DNA of 64,000 nt from contig NZ_SDWT01000002.1 in the NCBI RefSeq assembly GCF_004137255.1, positions 496,001-560,000 of the forward strand, in the 5' to 3' direction. A program made the position numbers and the translations under genes. Source of the stretch: Nocardioides oleivorans. Lineage in GTDB: Bacteria > Actinomycetota > Actinomycetes > Propionibacteriales > Nocardioidaceae. Numbering within the stretch: position 1 is the stretch's first letter; each line of letters begins with the position of its first letter. A model generated the notes under the pieces. That model saw only the letters and a list, made by a program, of their open reading frames with translations, did no database searches and was not told the origin of the DNA. Positions 9,567 to 18,698 of this stretch are shown here, piece by piece.

Positions 9567-12193
9567 CAGGCTCCCCCTTCCAACGTGGCGATCACGGAAT
9601 CGAGCTCGTCCGGCTTGACCAGGACGTCACGCGCCTTCGAGCCCTCGCTCGGGCCGACGACACCACGGCTCTCCATGATGTCCATCAGGCGACCGGCCTT
9701 CGCGAAGCCCACGCGCAGCTTGCGCTGGAGCATCGAGGTCGAGCCGAACTGCGTCGACACGACGAGCTCGATCGCCTGGACGACCAGGTCCATGTCGTCG
9801 CCGATGTCGTCGTCGAGGTCGCGCTTGGCCTCCTTCGGCGCCGTGACGTCCTCGACGTAGGTCGGCTCCAGCTGGTCCTTGCAGTGCTTGACCACCTGGT
9901 GGATCTCGGCCTCGGTGACCCACGCACCCTGCACGCGCACCGGCTTGGACGCACCCATCGGCAGGAACAGGCCGTCACCCTGGCCGACCAGCTTCTCGGC
10001 GCCGGGCTGGTCGAGGATGACGCGGCTGTCGCCGAGCGAGGAGGTCGCGAACGCCAGGCGCGACGGCACGTTGGCCTTGATCAGGCCGGTGACGACGTCG
10101 ACCGAGGGCCGCTGCGTGGCGAGCACCAGGTGGATGCCGGCCGCGCGGGCGAGCTGGGTGATGCGGACGACCGAGTCCTCCACGTCGCGGGGCGAGACCA
10201 TCATCAGGTCGGCCAGCTCGTCGACGATGACGAGGAGGTAGGGGTACGGCGTCAGCGTGCGCTCGCTGCCCGCCGGCACCTCGACCTTGCCGGCCCGGAC
10301 GGCCTTGTTGAAGTCGTCGATGTGGCGGAAGCCGAAGTTGGCCAGGTCGTCGTAGCGCATGTCCATCTCGCGCACGACCCATGCCAGCGCCTCGGCGGCC
10401 TTCTTGGGGTTCGTGATGATCGGCGTGATCAGGTGCGGCACGCCCTCGTAGGCGTTGAGCTCGACCCGCTTGGGGTCGACCATGATCATCCGCACCTCGT
10501 CGGGCGTGGAGCGCATCAGGATCGAGGTGATCAGCGAGTTGATGAACGACGACTTTCCCGAGCCGGTGGCGCCCGCCACCAGCAGGTGCGGCATCTTGGC
10601 CATGTTGGCGACCACGAAGCCGCCCTCCACGTCCTTGCCGAGGCCGGCCACCATCGGGTGGTGGTCCGAGCGGGCGGTGGTGGACCGGAGCACGTCGCCG
10701 AGGGAGACGATCTCCTTGTCGGTGTTGGGGATCTCGATGCCGATCGCGGACTTGCCGGGGATCGGGCTGAGGATCCGCACGTCGGCGGACGCGACGGCGT
10801 AGGCAATGTTCTTCGACAGCGCCGTGACCTTCTCGACCTTGACCGCGGGGCCGAGCTCGACCTCGTAGCGGGTCACGGTCGGACCGCGGGTGTAGCCGGT
10901 GACGGTGGCGTCGATGCCGAACTCGTCCATCACCTGCATCAGCCGCTCGACGACCGCGTCGCTGGCCTTCGACCGCGCCTTGTGCACCGAGCCGGGCTTG
11001 AGCGCGGAGTTGTCGGGCAGCGAGTAGGTGATGTCGCCGGACAGCGCGAGCTGCTCGACGCGGGCCGGCAGCGGGGTGTGCGGCGGCGGCTCGACCTTGC
11101 CGGTGTCGTCCTTGCCCACGGCAGGGGTGAGCGCGGTGGGCGCGTCGGCGTCGATCGGGTCGGCGAAGAGGTCGATGCCGTAGTCCTCGTCGGGCTCGGC
11201 CTCCGCGTCCTTCTTCCGGCGGCGCTTCTTCAGCTCACGGTCCGACAGGACCGGGCTGTCGTAGGCCGGGTCGCCCATCTCCGGGTCGACGTCGTCGTCG
11301 AGCATCGAGCGACGGCGCGCGCGCACCGGCTTGGTGGGCTCGTCGACCTCCGGCTCGACGTGGGTGCGGCCGAGGGCCTGGTCGCGCAGCGCGGCGAGCT
11401 TGACCGGGATCTGGTAGATCGGCGTCGCGGTGATGATGAGGATGCCGAAGATCGCCAGCAGGGCGAGCAGGGGCACGACGACGTACGACGTCTGCATCAG
11501 GTCGAGGAGCAGGCTCGAGGTGACGTAGCCGACCGCTCCCCCGGCCTCCTGGAGGTTGGAGGCGTCGCCGAGGACCGGCTGCGGGTTGCCGTTGGCGATG
11601 TGCACGATGCCGAGCAGGCCGAGCCCGAAGGCCACCCAGCCGATCACCTGGCGGCCCACGGGGCCGTTGCGCTCGGGGTCGCGCAGCGTGCGCCAGCCGG
11701 CGTACACGAGGAACAGCGGGACGAACCAGCCGACCTTGCCGAGCGCGCCGGCGGTCACCGAGCGGGCGAGCTCCATGACGCCGCCGGGCAGCTGCCACCA
11801 CACGGCGGCGGCGACGACCATCGCGACGCCGATCAGGAACAGCCCGGCACCGTCGCGGCGGTGCTCGGGGTCGAGGTCACGCGCGGACTGCCCGATCGAG
11901 CGGGCGACCGAGCCGAGGCCGTGGGCGATGCCCAGCCACACGGCGGAGACGCCGCGGAAGAGCACGCCGAACGTCCGCGAGACCGGACCCTGCCCGCTGC
12001 GCACGGCGCGCGGGGCTGGGCGCGAGGACGCGCTCGATCGGCTCCGGCCCTTCGCAGTGCTGCTGCGAGGGGCGGGGCGCTTGCTGGTACTCCGTGATCG
12101 GGTGCTCGAACCCTTCTTCGACCTGCTGGACGCGCTGGTCTTGGACGTGCTCGAGCTCCGCGACCCCGGCGGGGAAGACGTACGGGTCGCCAT
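9566..12193 (-). CDS. ftsK: DNA translocase FtsK
   Basis: 875 residues. Septum-anchored ATPase that pumps chromosome termini at division. A basic, Ser/Arg-rich N-terminus (residues 1-65) precedes four hydrophobic segments (about 75-240), a charged linker and the motor: Walker A GATGSGKSS near residue 541 and Walker B LLVIVDELADLMM. The C-terminal gamma winged helix, which reads polar sequences, is intact (FGSTSMLQRKLRVGFAKAGRLMD). Start ATG at 12193 sits 7 bases from a TAGGGT -10 element, so the mRNA is probably leaderless. The neighbour downstream, coupled by TGATG, is the RodZ-like gene; ftsK-rodZ-rimO-pgsA is an order I recall from streptomycetes. Confidence 0.95.
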   Translation of the reverse strand: MATRTSSPPGSRSSSTSKTSASSRSKKGSSTRSRSTSKRPAPRSSTAKGRSRSSASSRPAPRAVRSGQGPVSRTFGVLFRGVSAVWLGIAHGLGSVARSIGQSARDLDPEHRRDGAGLFLIGVAMVVAAAVWWQLPGGVMELARSVTAGALGKVGWFVPLFLVYAGWRTLRDPERNGPVGRQVIGWVAFGLGLLGIVHIANGNPQPVLGDASNLQEAGGAVGYVTSSLLLDLMQTSYVVVPLLALLAIFGILIITATPIYQIPVKLAALRDQALGRTHVEPEVDEPTKPVRARRRSMLDDDVDPEMGDPAYDSPVLSDRELKKRRRKKDAEAEPDEDYGIDLFADPIDADAPTALTPAVGKDDTGKVEPPPHTPLPARVEQLALSGDITYSLPDNSALKPGSVHKARSKASDAVVERLMQVMDEFGIDATVTGYTRGPTVTRYEVELGPAVKVEKVTALSKNIAYAVASADVRILSPIPGKSAIGIEIPNTDKEIVSLGDVLRSTTARSDHHPMVAGLGKDVEGGFVVANMAKMPHLLVAGATGSGKSSFINSLITSILMRSTPDEVRMIMVDPKRVELNAYEGVPHLITPIITNPKKAAEALAWVVREMDMRYDDLANFGFRHIDDFNKAVRAGKVEVPAGSERTLTPYPYLLVIVDELADLMMVSPRDVEDSVVRITQLARAAGIHLVLATQRPSVDVVTGLIKANVPSRLAFATSSLGDSRVILDQPGAEKLVGQGDGLFLPMGASKPVRVQGAWVTEAEIHQVVKHCKDQLEPTYVEDVTAPKEAKRDLDDDIGDDMDLVVQAIELVVSTQFGSTSMLQRKLRVGFAKAGRLMDIMESRGVVGPSEGSKARDVLVKPDELDSVIATLEGGA

Positions 12194-12200
12194 GGTCCGA

Positions 12201-12206
12201 ACCCTA
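12201..12206 (-). promoter_or_regulatory. -10 element of ftsK (leaderless)
   Basis: TAGGGT on the minus strand, 7 bases before the ftsK ATG. No ribosome-binding site lies between, so transcription is expected to begin at or next to the start codon. Confidence 0.55.
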
Positions 12207-12333
12207 CGGGTCAGTCACACCAGTCACATGGATCACAGGCGTGCGTGTCGCCGCCCGGACCTGCTCGTGACGGTCGTCTCGTCCCCCGCCCCACCTCTTC
12301 GGACGTTGTCCGGCATTCGCTCTTCCCAACAGG

Positions 12334-12396
12334 AGGACGTCCTACTTATGGTGAGCCGGATCACTCGGGTCACTCCGGCTCCGAGTGCATCTCGGA
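12334..12396 (+). promoter_or_regulatory. Structured leader of the M4 peptidase gene
   Basis: Three dyads occur in a row: the palindrome AGGACGTCCT (12334-12343), GAGCCGG/CCGGCTC (12353-12359 and 12375-12381) and TCCGAG/CTCGGA (12380-12385 and 12391-12396). The last two share two bases, so full pairing of both at once is not possible. The last ends four bases before the GGAGGA ribosome site at 12400. A regulatory role is inferred only. Confidence 0.35.
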
Positions 12397-12410
12397 ATCG
12401 GAGGAAACAC

Positions 12411-15400
12411 GTGAAGCTCCTCAGCAGAGGACTTGCACTGGCCGTCGTGGGAGCGGGACTCGCCGCCATCCCCACGCTCGGAGTGCAGGCAGCACCGGCC
12501 GCCACGGCCGACAACGGCATCGCCGGCATGACGGCAGCGGCCGACGGCTCGGTCGCAGTGACGCGCGAGGAGTCCACCAACAAGGTGGGCTTCATCCGCG
12601 TGAAGGGCGACGGGGACCTGCTCCCCGGCGTGCAGGGCGACTCGCTCGCCGCCGCCCGCGACAAGGTCGACGCCTACCTGGCCGACTACGCCACGAACTT
12701 CGGCGCCCGCCCCGACGAGCTGGTCCGCCGCGACGTCCAGACCTCCGCCGCCGGCTGGACGGTCACGTTCACCCAGAAGTACAAGGGCGTGGACGTGTTC
12801 GGCTCGATGCTGCGCGCGAACGTCGACGACCAGGGCGACCTGACGTCGGTCAACGGCTACGCCGCACCGAACCTGGACCTCTCCGTCGACCCGCGCGTCA
12901 CCGCGGCCGACGCCGGCAAGCGCGCCGTCGGCGTCGTCAAGGAGGACGTCCCCACCACGGAGGAGGGCACGCCCGCGGACGTCACGGGCATCGCCCCCAA
13001 GTCCGCCGACCTCGTCGTCTACCGCATGGGTGCGACCCGCGGTGACGCCGGCAAGGCCGTCCTGGCCTACGAGGTCGAGGTGACCAACGAGAAGAACATC
13101 CGCGACGTCGTGTTCATCGACGCGCAGACCGGCAAGGCGCTCAACCGCTGGTCGATGGCCAACGACGCGCTCGACCGCGAGCTCTCCGAGGCCACCGGCA
13201 CCGCGCAGAACCCGGTCATCACGCCTGTCTGGAAGGAGGGAGACGCCTTCCCCGGCACGCTCAACACCGACCAGCAGAACCTGGTGAACTCCGCGGGCGA
13301 GTCCTACTGGCTCTACCGCAACACCTTCGGCCGCGACTCCTACGACGGCGCGGGCGCGCGGATGCGGACGGTCAACAACGACCCGCGCATCAGCTGCCCG
13401 AACGCCAACTGGAACGGCATCACCACCAACTACTGCAACGGCGTCACGTCCGACGACGTCGTCTCGCACGAGTGGGGTCACGCCTACACCGAGTACACCT
13501 CCGGCCTGATCTACCAGTACCAGTCCGGTGCGCTCAACGAGTCCTACTCCGACGTCTGGGGCGAGACCCTCGACCTCATCAACGGCCGCGAGGACGAGAA
13601 CGAGAACTTCCAGACCAAGCGCGTGGTCGGCGACTGTGACGTCACCGCGCCGCCCGGCCTGACCATGACGATCACCGCGCCCGCCAACCTGGCCGGCCCG
13701 TGCGTCGCCGTCGCGGCGACGGGTGCCAAGGCCATCCCCACGACGGCGATCACCGCCGACGTGGTCTCGGCCAGGGACGCCGCCAACACCGCCGGCCCGA
13801 CCACGACCGACGGCTGCAGCACCTTCACCAACGCCGCCGCCGTCGTCGGCAAGTGGGCCTACGTCGACCGCGGCACCTGCGCCTTCGCCGACAAGGTGGC
13901 CAACGCCAAGGCGGCCAACGCGGCCGGCATCGTGATCGGCAACAACAACGTCGACCCGCCGGCCGGCTTCACCGGTGACCCCGCGCTCTACGGCGTGATG
14001 GTCTCCCAGGCCGACGGCACGAAGTTCAAGAGCACCACGGGCGCGGTCACGGTGTCGGTCAAGGCCGACGACGTGTCGACCCGACCGGTCACCACCCGCT
14101 GGCTGATGGGTGAGAAGTCCACCGCCTTCGGCGGCGCCATCCGCGACATGTGGAACCCCACCTGCTACGGCGACCCGGGCAAGGTCAGCGACGCCGAGTA
14201 CAAGTGTGACCCGACCGGCGCCGACGCCGGTGGCGTGCACTCGAACTCCGGTGTCCCGAACCACGCGTACGCCCTCGTCGTCGACGGTGGCACCTACAAC
14301 GGCCAGACCGTGACCGGTCTCGGCCTCGACAAGGCCGCCGCCATCTGGTGGCGCGCCCAGAGCGCCTACCTCACCCCGCAGTCGAACTTCACCGACGCCG
14401 CGACCGCCTTCGAGCAGTCCTGTGTCGACCTGGTGGGCCAGCCGCTCAACAAGCTGACGACCGCGCCCAACGCCACCCCGGTGGCTGCGACCCCGATCGC
14501 CGCCGGCGACTGCGCCTCGGTGCAGGCCGCCACCGCTGCGACCGAGATGCGCACGGCGCCCGTGAAGTGCGCCTTCAAGGCGCTCCTCGCCAAGAACGCC
14601 CCCGCCACCTGTGGTGCGGGCTTCACCGAGAACGTGCTCTGGAGCGAGGACTTCGAGGACGGCCTGGCCGGCTGGACCCCCAGCAGCGAGGTCGTGTTCA
14701 CCGGTGGTCTCAACGAGGCGTGGCGCAGCGTGGCCAACGCCCCGGCGGGCACCGGTGCTCCGCACGCGAGCAAGGTCGCCTTCGGTCCGGCGCCCGACGA
14801 CGGCCAGTGCACCAACGGTGAGGGTGACTTCTCGGGTCGCGACTCGATCACCAGCCCCATCGTCGAGCTGCCCGGAACCCTGCGGGCCCCGAAGATCTCC
14901 TTCGAGCACTACGTCGCGACGGAGATCGGCTACGACGGCGGCAACGTGAAGATGAGCCTCAACGGCGGTGCCTTCACGGCCGTCCCGGCTGCGGCCTTCA
15001 TCTACAACGCGCCGACGACCCTCACCGGCCCGGCCACCAACACCAACCCGCTCGCGGGCCAGCCCGGTTTCACGGGCACCGACGGTGGCGAGACCAAGGG
15101 CAGCTGGGGCCAGTCGCAGATCAACCTGACTGCGGCCGGCGCCAAGCCCGGTGACACCCTGCAGCTCCGCTTCGACATCGGTCGCGACGGCTGCGGTGGC
15201 AACGAGGGCTGGTACGTCGACAACGTCAAGGTGATCGACTGCAAGCTGGCCGCCAAGGTCAGCGCCGTCCACGTCCCGGAGCCCTCGACGTTCGGCGAGG
15301 CCTCCACGGCCAAGGTGACCGTCGCGCGCGACGGCTCCACGGGCACCGCGCCCACCGGCACCGTCGTGGTCACCAAGGCCAACGGCACCGAGGTGGGCCG

Positions 15401-15842
15401 GGCGACGCTCGTCGACGGCTCGGCCATCGTCACGCTGGCGGCCGACCTGCCCATCGGGGCGAACACCCTGACGGCGTCCTACGGCGGCGACTCCTCCATC
15501 AGCGAGGCGAAGACCACCTTCGTCGCGACGGTGAAGGCAGGCGACGTCCCGGTCCCGACCAAGGTCGACTCCTCGACGACCGTCAAGGTGACCCCGAAGT
15601 CGCCGAAGCCCGGCAAGTCCGTCACGTTCTCCGTCAAGGTGAAGGCCAAGGGCGACGTCACGGGCAAGGTCAAGATCAAGGTCGACGGCAAGACGCAGAA
15701 GGTCACGCTGAAGAACGGCAAGGCCACGCTGACGATCAAGAAGGGCCTGAAGGCCGGCTCGTACACGGTGAAGGTGAAGTACCTCGGATCCGACACCGTG
15801 AAGCGCAGCTCGGACACCGCGAAGTTCACCGTCAAGAGGTGA
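12411..15842 (+). CDS. Secreted M4-type zinc metallopeptidase with PA domain and C-terminal Ig-like repeats
   Basis: 1143 residues from the GTG at 12411, chosen because GGAGGA lies 5 bases upstream; an in-frame ATG at 12348 would add 21 residues and has a poorer spacing. Signal peptide ends GVQA-AP. An FTP-like propeptide (residues about 60-250) precedes the thermolysin-like catalytic part: HEWGH at 353-357 (zinc ligands and general base) and the third ligand E377 in ALNESYSD. A protease-associated domain (GCSTFTNAA ... RGTCAFADK, about 410-545) is inserted inside the catalytic region. Then a jelly-roll-like segment (WSEDFEDGLAGW, about 743-950) and two Ig-like repeats (YGGDSSISEAK; lysine-rich KVKYLGSDT) follow. 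Extracellular protein degradation is the likely role. Confidence 0.9.
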   Translation: MKLLSRGLALAVVGAGLAAIPTLGVQAAPAATADNGIAGMTAAADGSVAVTREESTNKVGFIRVKGDGDLLPGVQGDSLAAARDKVDAYLADYATNFGARPDELVRRDVQTSAAGWTVTFTQKYKGVDVFGSMLRANVDDQGDLTSVNGYAAPNLDLSVDPRVTAADAGKRAVGVVKEDVPTTEEGTPADVTGIAPKSADLVVYRMGATRGDAGKAVLAYEVEVTNEKNIRDVVFIDAQTGKALNRWSMANDALDRELSEATGTAQNPVITPVWKEGDAFPGTLNTDQQNLVNSAGESYWLYRNTFGRDSYDGAGARMRTVNNDPRISCPNANWNGITTNYCNGVTSDDVVSHEWGHAYTEYTSGLIYQYQSGALNESYSDVWGETLDLINGREDENENFQTKRVVGDCDVTAPPGLTMTITAPANLAGPCVAVAATGAKAIPTTAITADVVSARDAANTAGPTTTDGCSTFTNAAAVVGKWAYVDRGTCAFADKVANAKAANAAGIVIGNNNVDPPAGFTGDPALYGVMVSQADGTKFKSTTGAVTVSVKADDVSTRPVTTRWLMGEKSTAFGGAIRDMWNPTCYGDPGKVSDAEYKCDPTGADAGGVHSNSGVPNHAYALVVDGGTYNGQTVTGLGLDKAAAIWWRAQSAYLTPQSNFTDAATAFEQSCVDLVGQPLNKLTTAPNATPVAATPIAAGDCASVQAATAATEMRTAPVKCAFKALLAKNAPATCGAGFTENVLWSEDFEDGLAGWTPSSEVVFTGGLNEAWRSVANAPAGTGAPHASKVAFGPAPDDGQCTNGEGDFSGRDSITSPIVELPGTLRAPKISFEHYVATEIGYDGGNVKMSLNGGAFTAVPAAAFIYNAPTTLTGPATNTNPLAGQPGFTGTDGGETKGSWGQSQINLTAAGAKPGDTLQLRFDIGRDGCGGNEGWYVDNVKVIDCKLAAKVSAVHVPEPSTFGEASTAKVTVARDGSTGTAPTGTVVVTKANGTEVGRATLVDGSAIVTLAADLPIGANTLTASYGGDSSISEAKTTFVATVKAGDVPVPTKVDSSTTVKVTPKSPKPGKSVTFSVKVKAKGDVTGKVKIKVDGKTQKVTLKNGKATLTIKKGLKAGSYTVKVKYLGSDTVKRSSDTAKFTVKR

Positions 15843-15881
15843 CCTGAGCACCAGCTGTCCACGCAGCACCGCACCATCCGG

Positions 15882-15911
15882 AGGCCCCGGCGGAGAAGTC
15901 CGCCGGGGCCT
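15882..15911. terminator. Perfect hairpin between convergent genes
   Basis: A 13-base perfect stem (AGGCCCCGGCGGA pairing with 15899-15911) around a GAAG tetraloop, between the converging M4 peptidase and M56 genes. It can serve both strands. Confidence 0.85.
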
Positions 15912-15920
15912 TCGGCCTGC

Positions 15921-16793
15921 TCAGCGGCGGTCGAGGCCGGTGAGCCAGGGCAGCACGACCAGGAGCGTCGGCAGCGCGAGGATGGCGGCGGCGAGCACCA
16001 CGGCGACCGCGGACTGGAGCCGGTGGGGCGCGTCGTCGCGCAACACCTCGACGCGCGCGACGAGGGAGGACCCCGCCGAGCCGAGCGAGCCCGCCGGTGC
16101 GGCCGAGCCGGCCAGCGTGACCAGTGCGGCCAGCAGCGCACGACGGTCGCCGGAGCGTACGGCGGCACGGTCCGCGAGCACCTCCACGAGCACCTCGACC
16201 TCGTGCTGGGCGGCGGCGCTCGCCACCCAGCGCGGGAACGCCCGGTGGAGCACGGCGAACGCCTCGAGCACGAGGTCGTGCCGGGCGCGCAGGTGCGAGC
16301 GCTCGTGGTCGAGGACGGCGCCGAGCTCGTCGGGTGCCAGCCGGGTGAGCGTGGAGCGGGACACCACGATCCGCGAACCGGTCATCCCGGGCACGCAGTA
16401 GGCGACGGGCAGGTCGTGCTCGAGCACGGACACTCCCCCGTCGACCCGGGCCACGAGGTCGACCCGCTCGCGGTGCACCCTCCGCATCCGGCGCAGCTCG
16501 GTCCCGGTGCGGTGCCCGCTCAGCAGCAGCCGCGCGACGACCACGACGGTCAGCGCACCGGCCAGGACCGCGACGACGAGGTCACCGGTCGCGATCGGCG
16601 GGGTCCAGAGCCGGTCGGTCGCCAGCGAGAGCCCCGCGCCGACGGCCGCCAGGACCGCGGCCAGCGCCGTGCTCTGCCACAGCAGCATCGCCGCGGCCGG
16701 CGTACGCCTCAGTCGCGTCCAGCGCGAGAGCAGGGACGGGCAGGGTCCGGCCAGCAGCACGGCGAGTGCCCCCAGCAGGACAGGGGTGAGCAC
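15921..16793 (-). CDS. M56 (BlaR1-like) membrane zinc metallopeptidase
   Basis: 290 residues. Membrane segments near residues 1-20, 35-60, 70-95 and 260-285 flank a cytoplasmic zinc-peptidase domain with HERSH (HExxH) in LDHERSHLRARHD and the downstream EVLADRAAV that usually supplies the third ligand. It lacks the extracellular penicillin-binding sensor of true BlaR1. GTG start, 10 bases after the blaI stop, so the two form an operon. In this family the peptidase is thought to inactivate the BlaI repressor on a membrane signal; the signal is unknown here. Confidence 0.82.
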   Translation of the reverse strand: MLTPVLLGALAVLLAGPCPSLLSRWTRLRRTPAAAMLLWQSTALAAVLAAVGAGLSLATDRLWTPPIATGDLVVAVLAGALTVVVVARLLLSGHRTGTELRRMRRVHRERVDLVARVDGGVSVLEHDLPVAYCVPGMTGSRIVVSRSTLTRLAPDELGAVLDHERSHLRARHDLVLEAFAVLHRAFPRWVASAAAQHEVEVLVEVLADRAAVRSGDRRALLAALVTLAGSAAPAGSLGSAGSSLVARVEVLRDDAPHRLQSAVAVVLAAAILALPTLLVVLPWLTGLDRR

Positions 16794-16803
16794 GGGCAGT
16801 CCG

Positions 16804-17166
16804 TCAGGTCAGGTCGGCGAGGGCACGCCGCAGGGCGGCGAGGTCGTCGGCGCTGGCCTCGCCGACGAAGGACACGAGGGCCTGGTCGCGCTCGGCGCCG
16901 GTGCCCTCGAGCGCCTCGTGCATCAGGTCGGCCGTCATCGCGGCCCGGCTGCGACGCGGCGCGTAGCGGAAGGCGCGGCCGTCGCGCTCACGGGCGACGA
17001 CGTCCTTGGCGACCAGCCGGTCGAGCACGGTCATCACGGTGGTGTAGGCGAGGTCGCGGTCGGCGAGGCGCTCGTGCACCTCGCGGCCGCTGGCCGGAGA
17101 GCCTGCGTCCCAGAGGGTCTCCAGGACGGCCTGCTCCAGCTCGCCCATGCGGGACCTCGGACTCAT
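16804..17166 (-). CDS. BlaI/MecI/CopY-type winged-helix repressor
   Basis: 120 residues from ATG 17166. The winged helix spans MGELEQAVLETLWDAG to RAFRYAP (residues about 7-70), followed by the helical dimer tail. I prefer 17166 over the upstream GTG at 17193 because a TAGACT -10 box lies 7 bases before the ATG and the GTG would reach into the operator. It is divergent from cydA, and four BlaI-like half sites fill the gap. The family represses its own operon and targets until the partner M56 peptidase acts. Regulation of cydABDC is inferred from the shared operator. Confidence 0.88.
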   Translation of the reverse strand: MSPRSRMGELEQAVLETLWDAGSPASGREVHERLADRDLAYTTVMTVLDRLVAKDVVARERDGRAFRYAPRRSRAAMTADLMHEALEGTGAERDQALVSFVGEASADDLAALRRALADLT

Positions 17167-17173
17167 GCGCGGA

Positions 17174-17179
17174 AGTCTA
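17174..17179 (-). promoter_or_regulatory. -10 element of blaI (leaderless)
   Basis: TAGACT on the minus strand, 7 bases before ATG 17166; the operator dyads begin 17 bases upstream of it, overlapping the expected -35. Confidence 0.5.
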
Positions 17180-17195
17180 GGCCACTTCGCCACGA

Positions 17196-17233
17196 ACTAC
17201 GACACGGCGTAGTATCTACTACAAGTCGTAGTA
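17196..17233. promoter_or_regulatory. BlaI-type operator array between blaI and cydA
   Basis: Alternating half sites: ACTAC (17196-17200), GTAGTA (17209-17214), TACTAC (17217-17222), GTAGTA (17228-17233). They make three overlapping perfect dyads: ACTACG/CGTAGT with 6 bases between, GTAGTA/TACTAC with 2, and TACTAC/GTAGTA with 5. TAGTAT at 17210-17215 could be the cydA -10, so binding would block it as well as blaI. This is direct sequence evidence for a shared repressor site; that BlaI is the binder is inferred from position and half-site type. Confidence 0.8.
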
Positions 17234-17256
17234 ACACTTCGTTCCGAAGGGTCGTC

Positions 17257-18675
17257 ATGGAAGTCCTCGACATCGCTCGCTGGCAGTTCGGGATCATCAC
17301 CGTCTACCACTTCCTCTTCGTGCCGCTGTCGATCGGGCTGACCGCCGTCATCGCCGGGCTGGAGACCGCCTGGCTGCGGACCCGCAACGAGGACTACCTC
17401 CGGCTGACGAAGTTCTTCGGCAAGCTCTTCCTGATCAACTTCGCCATCGGCGTGGTCACCGGGATCGTCCAGGAGTTCCAGTTCGGGATGAACTGGTCGG
17501 ACTACTCCCGCTTCGTCGGCGACGTCTTCGGTGCGCCGCTCGCGATCGAGGGCCTGCTGGCCTTCTTCCTGGAGTCGACCTTCCTCGGCCTGTGGATCTT
17601 CGGCTGGGACAAGCTCCCCCGGGGCCTGCACGCGGCCTGCATGTGGACGGTCCACGTCGGCACGCTCGCGTCGTCGTGGTTCATCCTCGCCGCCAACTCG
17701 TGGATGCAGCACCCGGTCGGCTACCGCTTCAACGAGGAGTCGGGGCGCGCCGAGCTGACCGACTTCTGGGCGGTGATGTTCAACAAGGTGCAGCTGGTGA
17801 CGTTCCCGCACGTGATCTTCGCGGCGTACATGACGGCAGGGGCGTTCCTGCTGGGCGTCTCGGCGTACCTCTACATGAAGCGCACGCACCGGGCCGACCG
17901 CCCGATGTACCACCGCGCCATCCGCATCGGCGCCGCCGTCACCCTGCTCGCCGGCATCGGCGTCGCCGTCACCGGCGACCTGCAGGGCAAGGTGATGACC
18001 GAGGTGCAGCCGATGAAGATGGCAGCCGCCGAGGGCCTCTACGAGACCAGCGAGGGCTGCGCGCCGTTCTCGGTCCTCACCGTCGGCACCCCCGACGGCG
18101 AGCACGAGAAGTTCGCGATCACCGTGCCGTGCCTGCTGTCCTTCCTGGGCACCGGCTCCTTCGACGGCACGGTGCAGGGCATCAACCCGCTCAAGGAGGA
18201 GTACACCGAGACCTACGGCGAGGCCGACTACACGCCCGTCATCCCGGTGACCTACTGGTCGTTCCGCTTCATGATGGGCCTCGGCATGTTCGCCGCGGCC
18301 GGCGCCGCGCTGATCCTGTGGCTGACCCGCAAGAGCCGTACGCCGGCGGTGCGCTGGGTGGGCTGGCTCGGGCTGTCGCTGCCGATCGCGACCACGCTCG
18401 CCTCGTCGTGGGGCTGGATCTTCACCGAGATGGGTCGCCAGCCCTGGGTGGTCTTCGGGCTGATGCGCACCGAGTCGGCCGTGTCCCCCGGCGTCTCCGT
18501 CTTCGAGGCGGCCACCTCGCTGATCGTGCTCACCCTCCTCTACGCCGTGCTCTTCGTGATCGAGATGAAGCTCCTCGTCACCTACGTCAAGAAGGGCGCC
18601 GACCCCTTCGTCGAGCCGCCCGACGTCACGCTCGGCGGCGCCGAGGACGACGCACCCCTGACCTTCGCCTACTGA
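17257..18675 (+). CDS. cydA: Cytochrome bd ubiquinol/menaquinol oxidase subunit I
   Basis: 472 residues, multi-spanning. Quinol oxidase of high oxygen affinity; subunit I holds haems b558, b595 and d. The N-terminal IARWQFGIITVYHFLFVPLS contains the conserved early histidine, and WGWIFTEMGRQPW is the typical C-terminal block. The Q-loop is short, as in actinobacterial forms I recall. ATG at 17257 follows AAGGG by 6 bases. First gene of cydA-cydB-cydDC; the leader starts inside the BlaI-type operator. Confidence 0.96.
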   Translation: MEVLDIARWQFGIITVYHFLFVPLSIGLTAVIAGLETAWLRTRNEDYLRLTKFFGKLFLINFAIGVVTGIVQEFQFGMNWSDYSRFVGDVFGAPLAIEGLLAFFLESTFLGLWIFGWDKLPRGLHAACMWTVHVGTLASSWFILAANSWMQHPVGYRFNEESGRAELTDFWAVMFNKVQLVTFPHVIFAAYMTAGAFLLGVSAYLYMKRTHRADRPMYHRAIRIGAAVTLLAGIGVAVTGDLQGKVMTEVQPMKMAAAEGLYETSEGCAPFSVLTVGTPDGEHEKFAITVPCLLSFLGTGSFDGTVQGINPLKEEYTETYGEADYTPVIPVTYWSFRFMMGLGMFAAAGAALILWLTRKSRTPAVRWVGWLGLSLPIATTLASSWGWIFTEMGRQPWVVFGLMRTESAVSPGVSVFEAATSLIVLTLLYAVLFVIEMKLLVTYVKKGADPFVEPPDVTLGGAEDDAPLTFAY

Positions 18676-18698
18676 CCCTGATCGAAAGGGGACCTCTC

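Noticed and set aside
12342..15869. 1175-codon minus-strand frame opposite the M4 peptidase
   Set aside because: No motif, extreme Gly/Arg/Val content; the plus strand encodes a clear peptidase.
17167..17193. Upstream GTG start for blaI (nine extra residues)
   Set aside because: Would place coding sequence over the -10 box and against the operator; family length fits ATG 17166.
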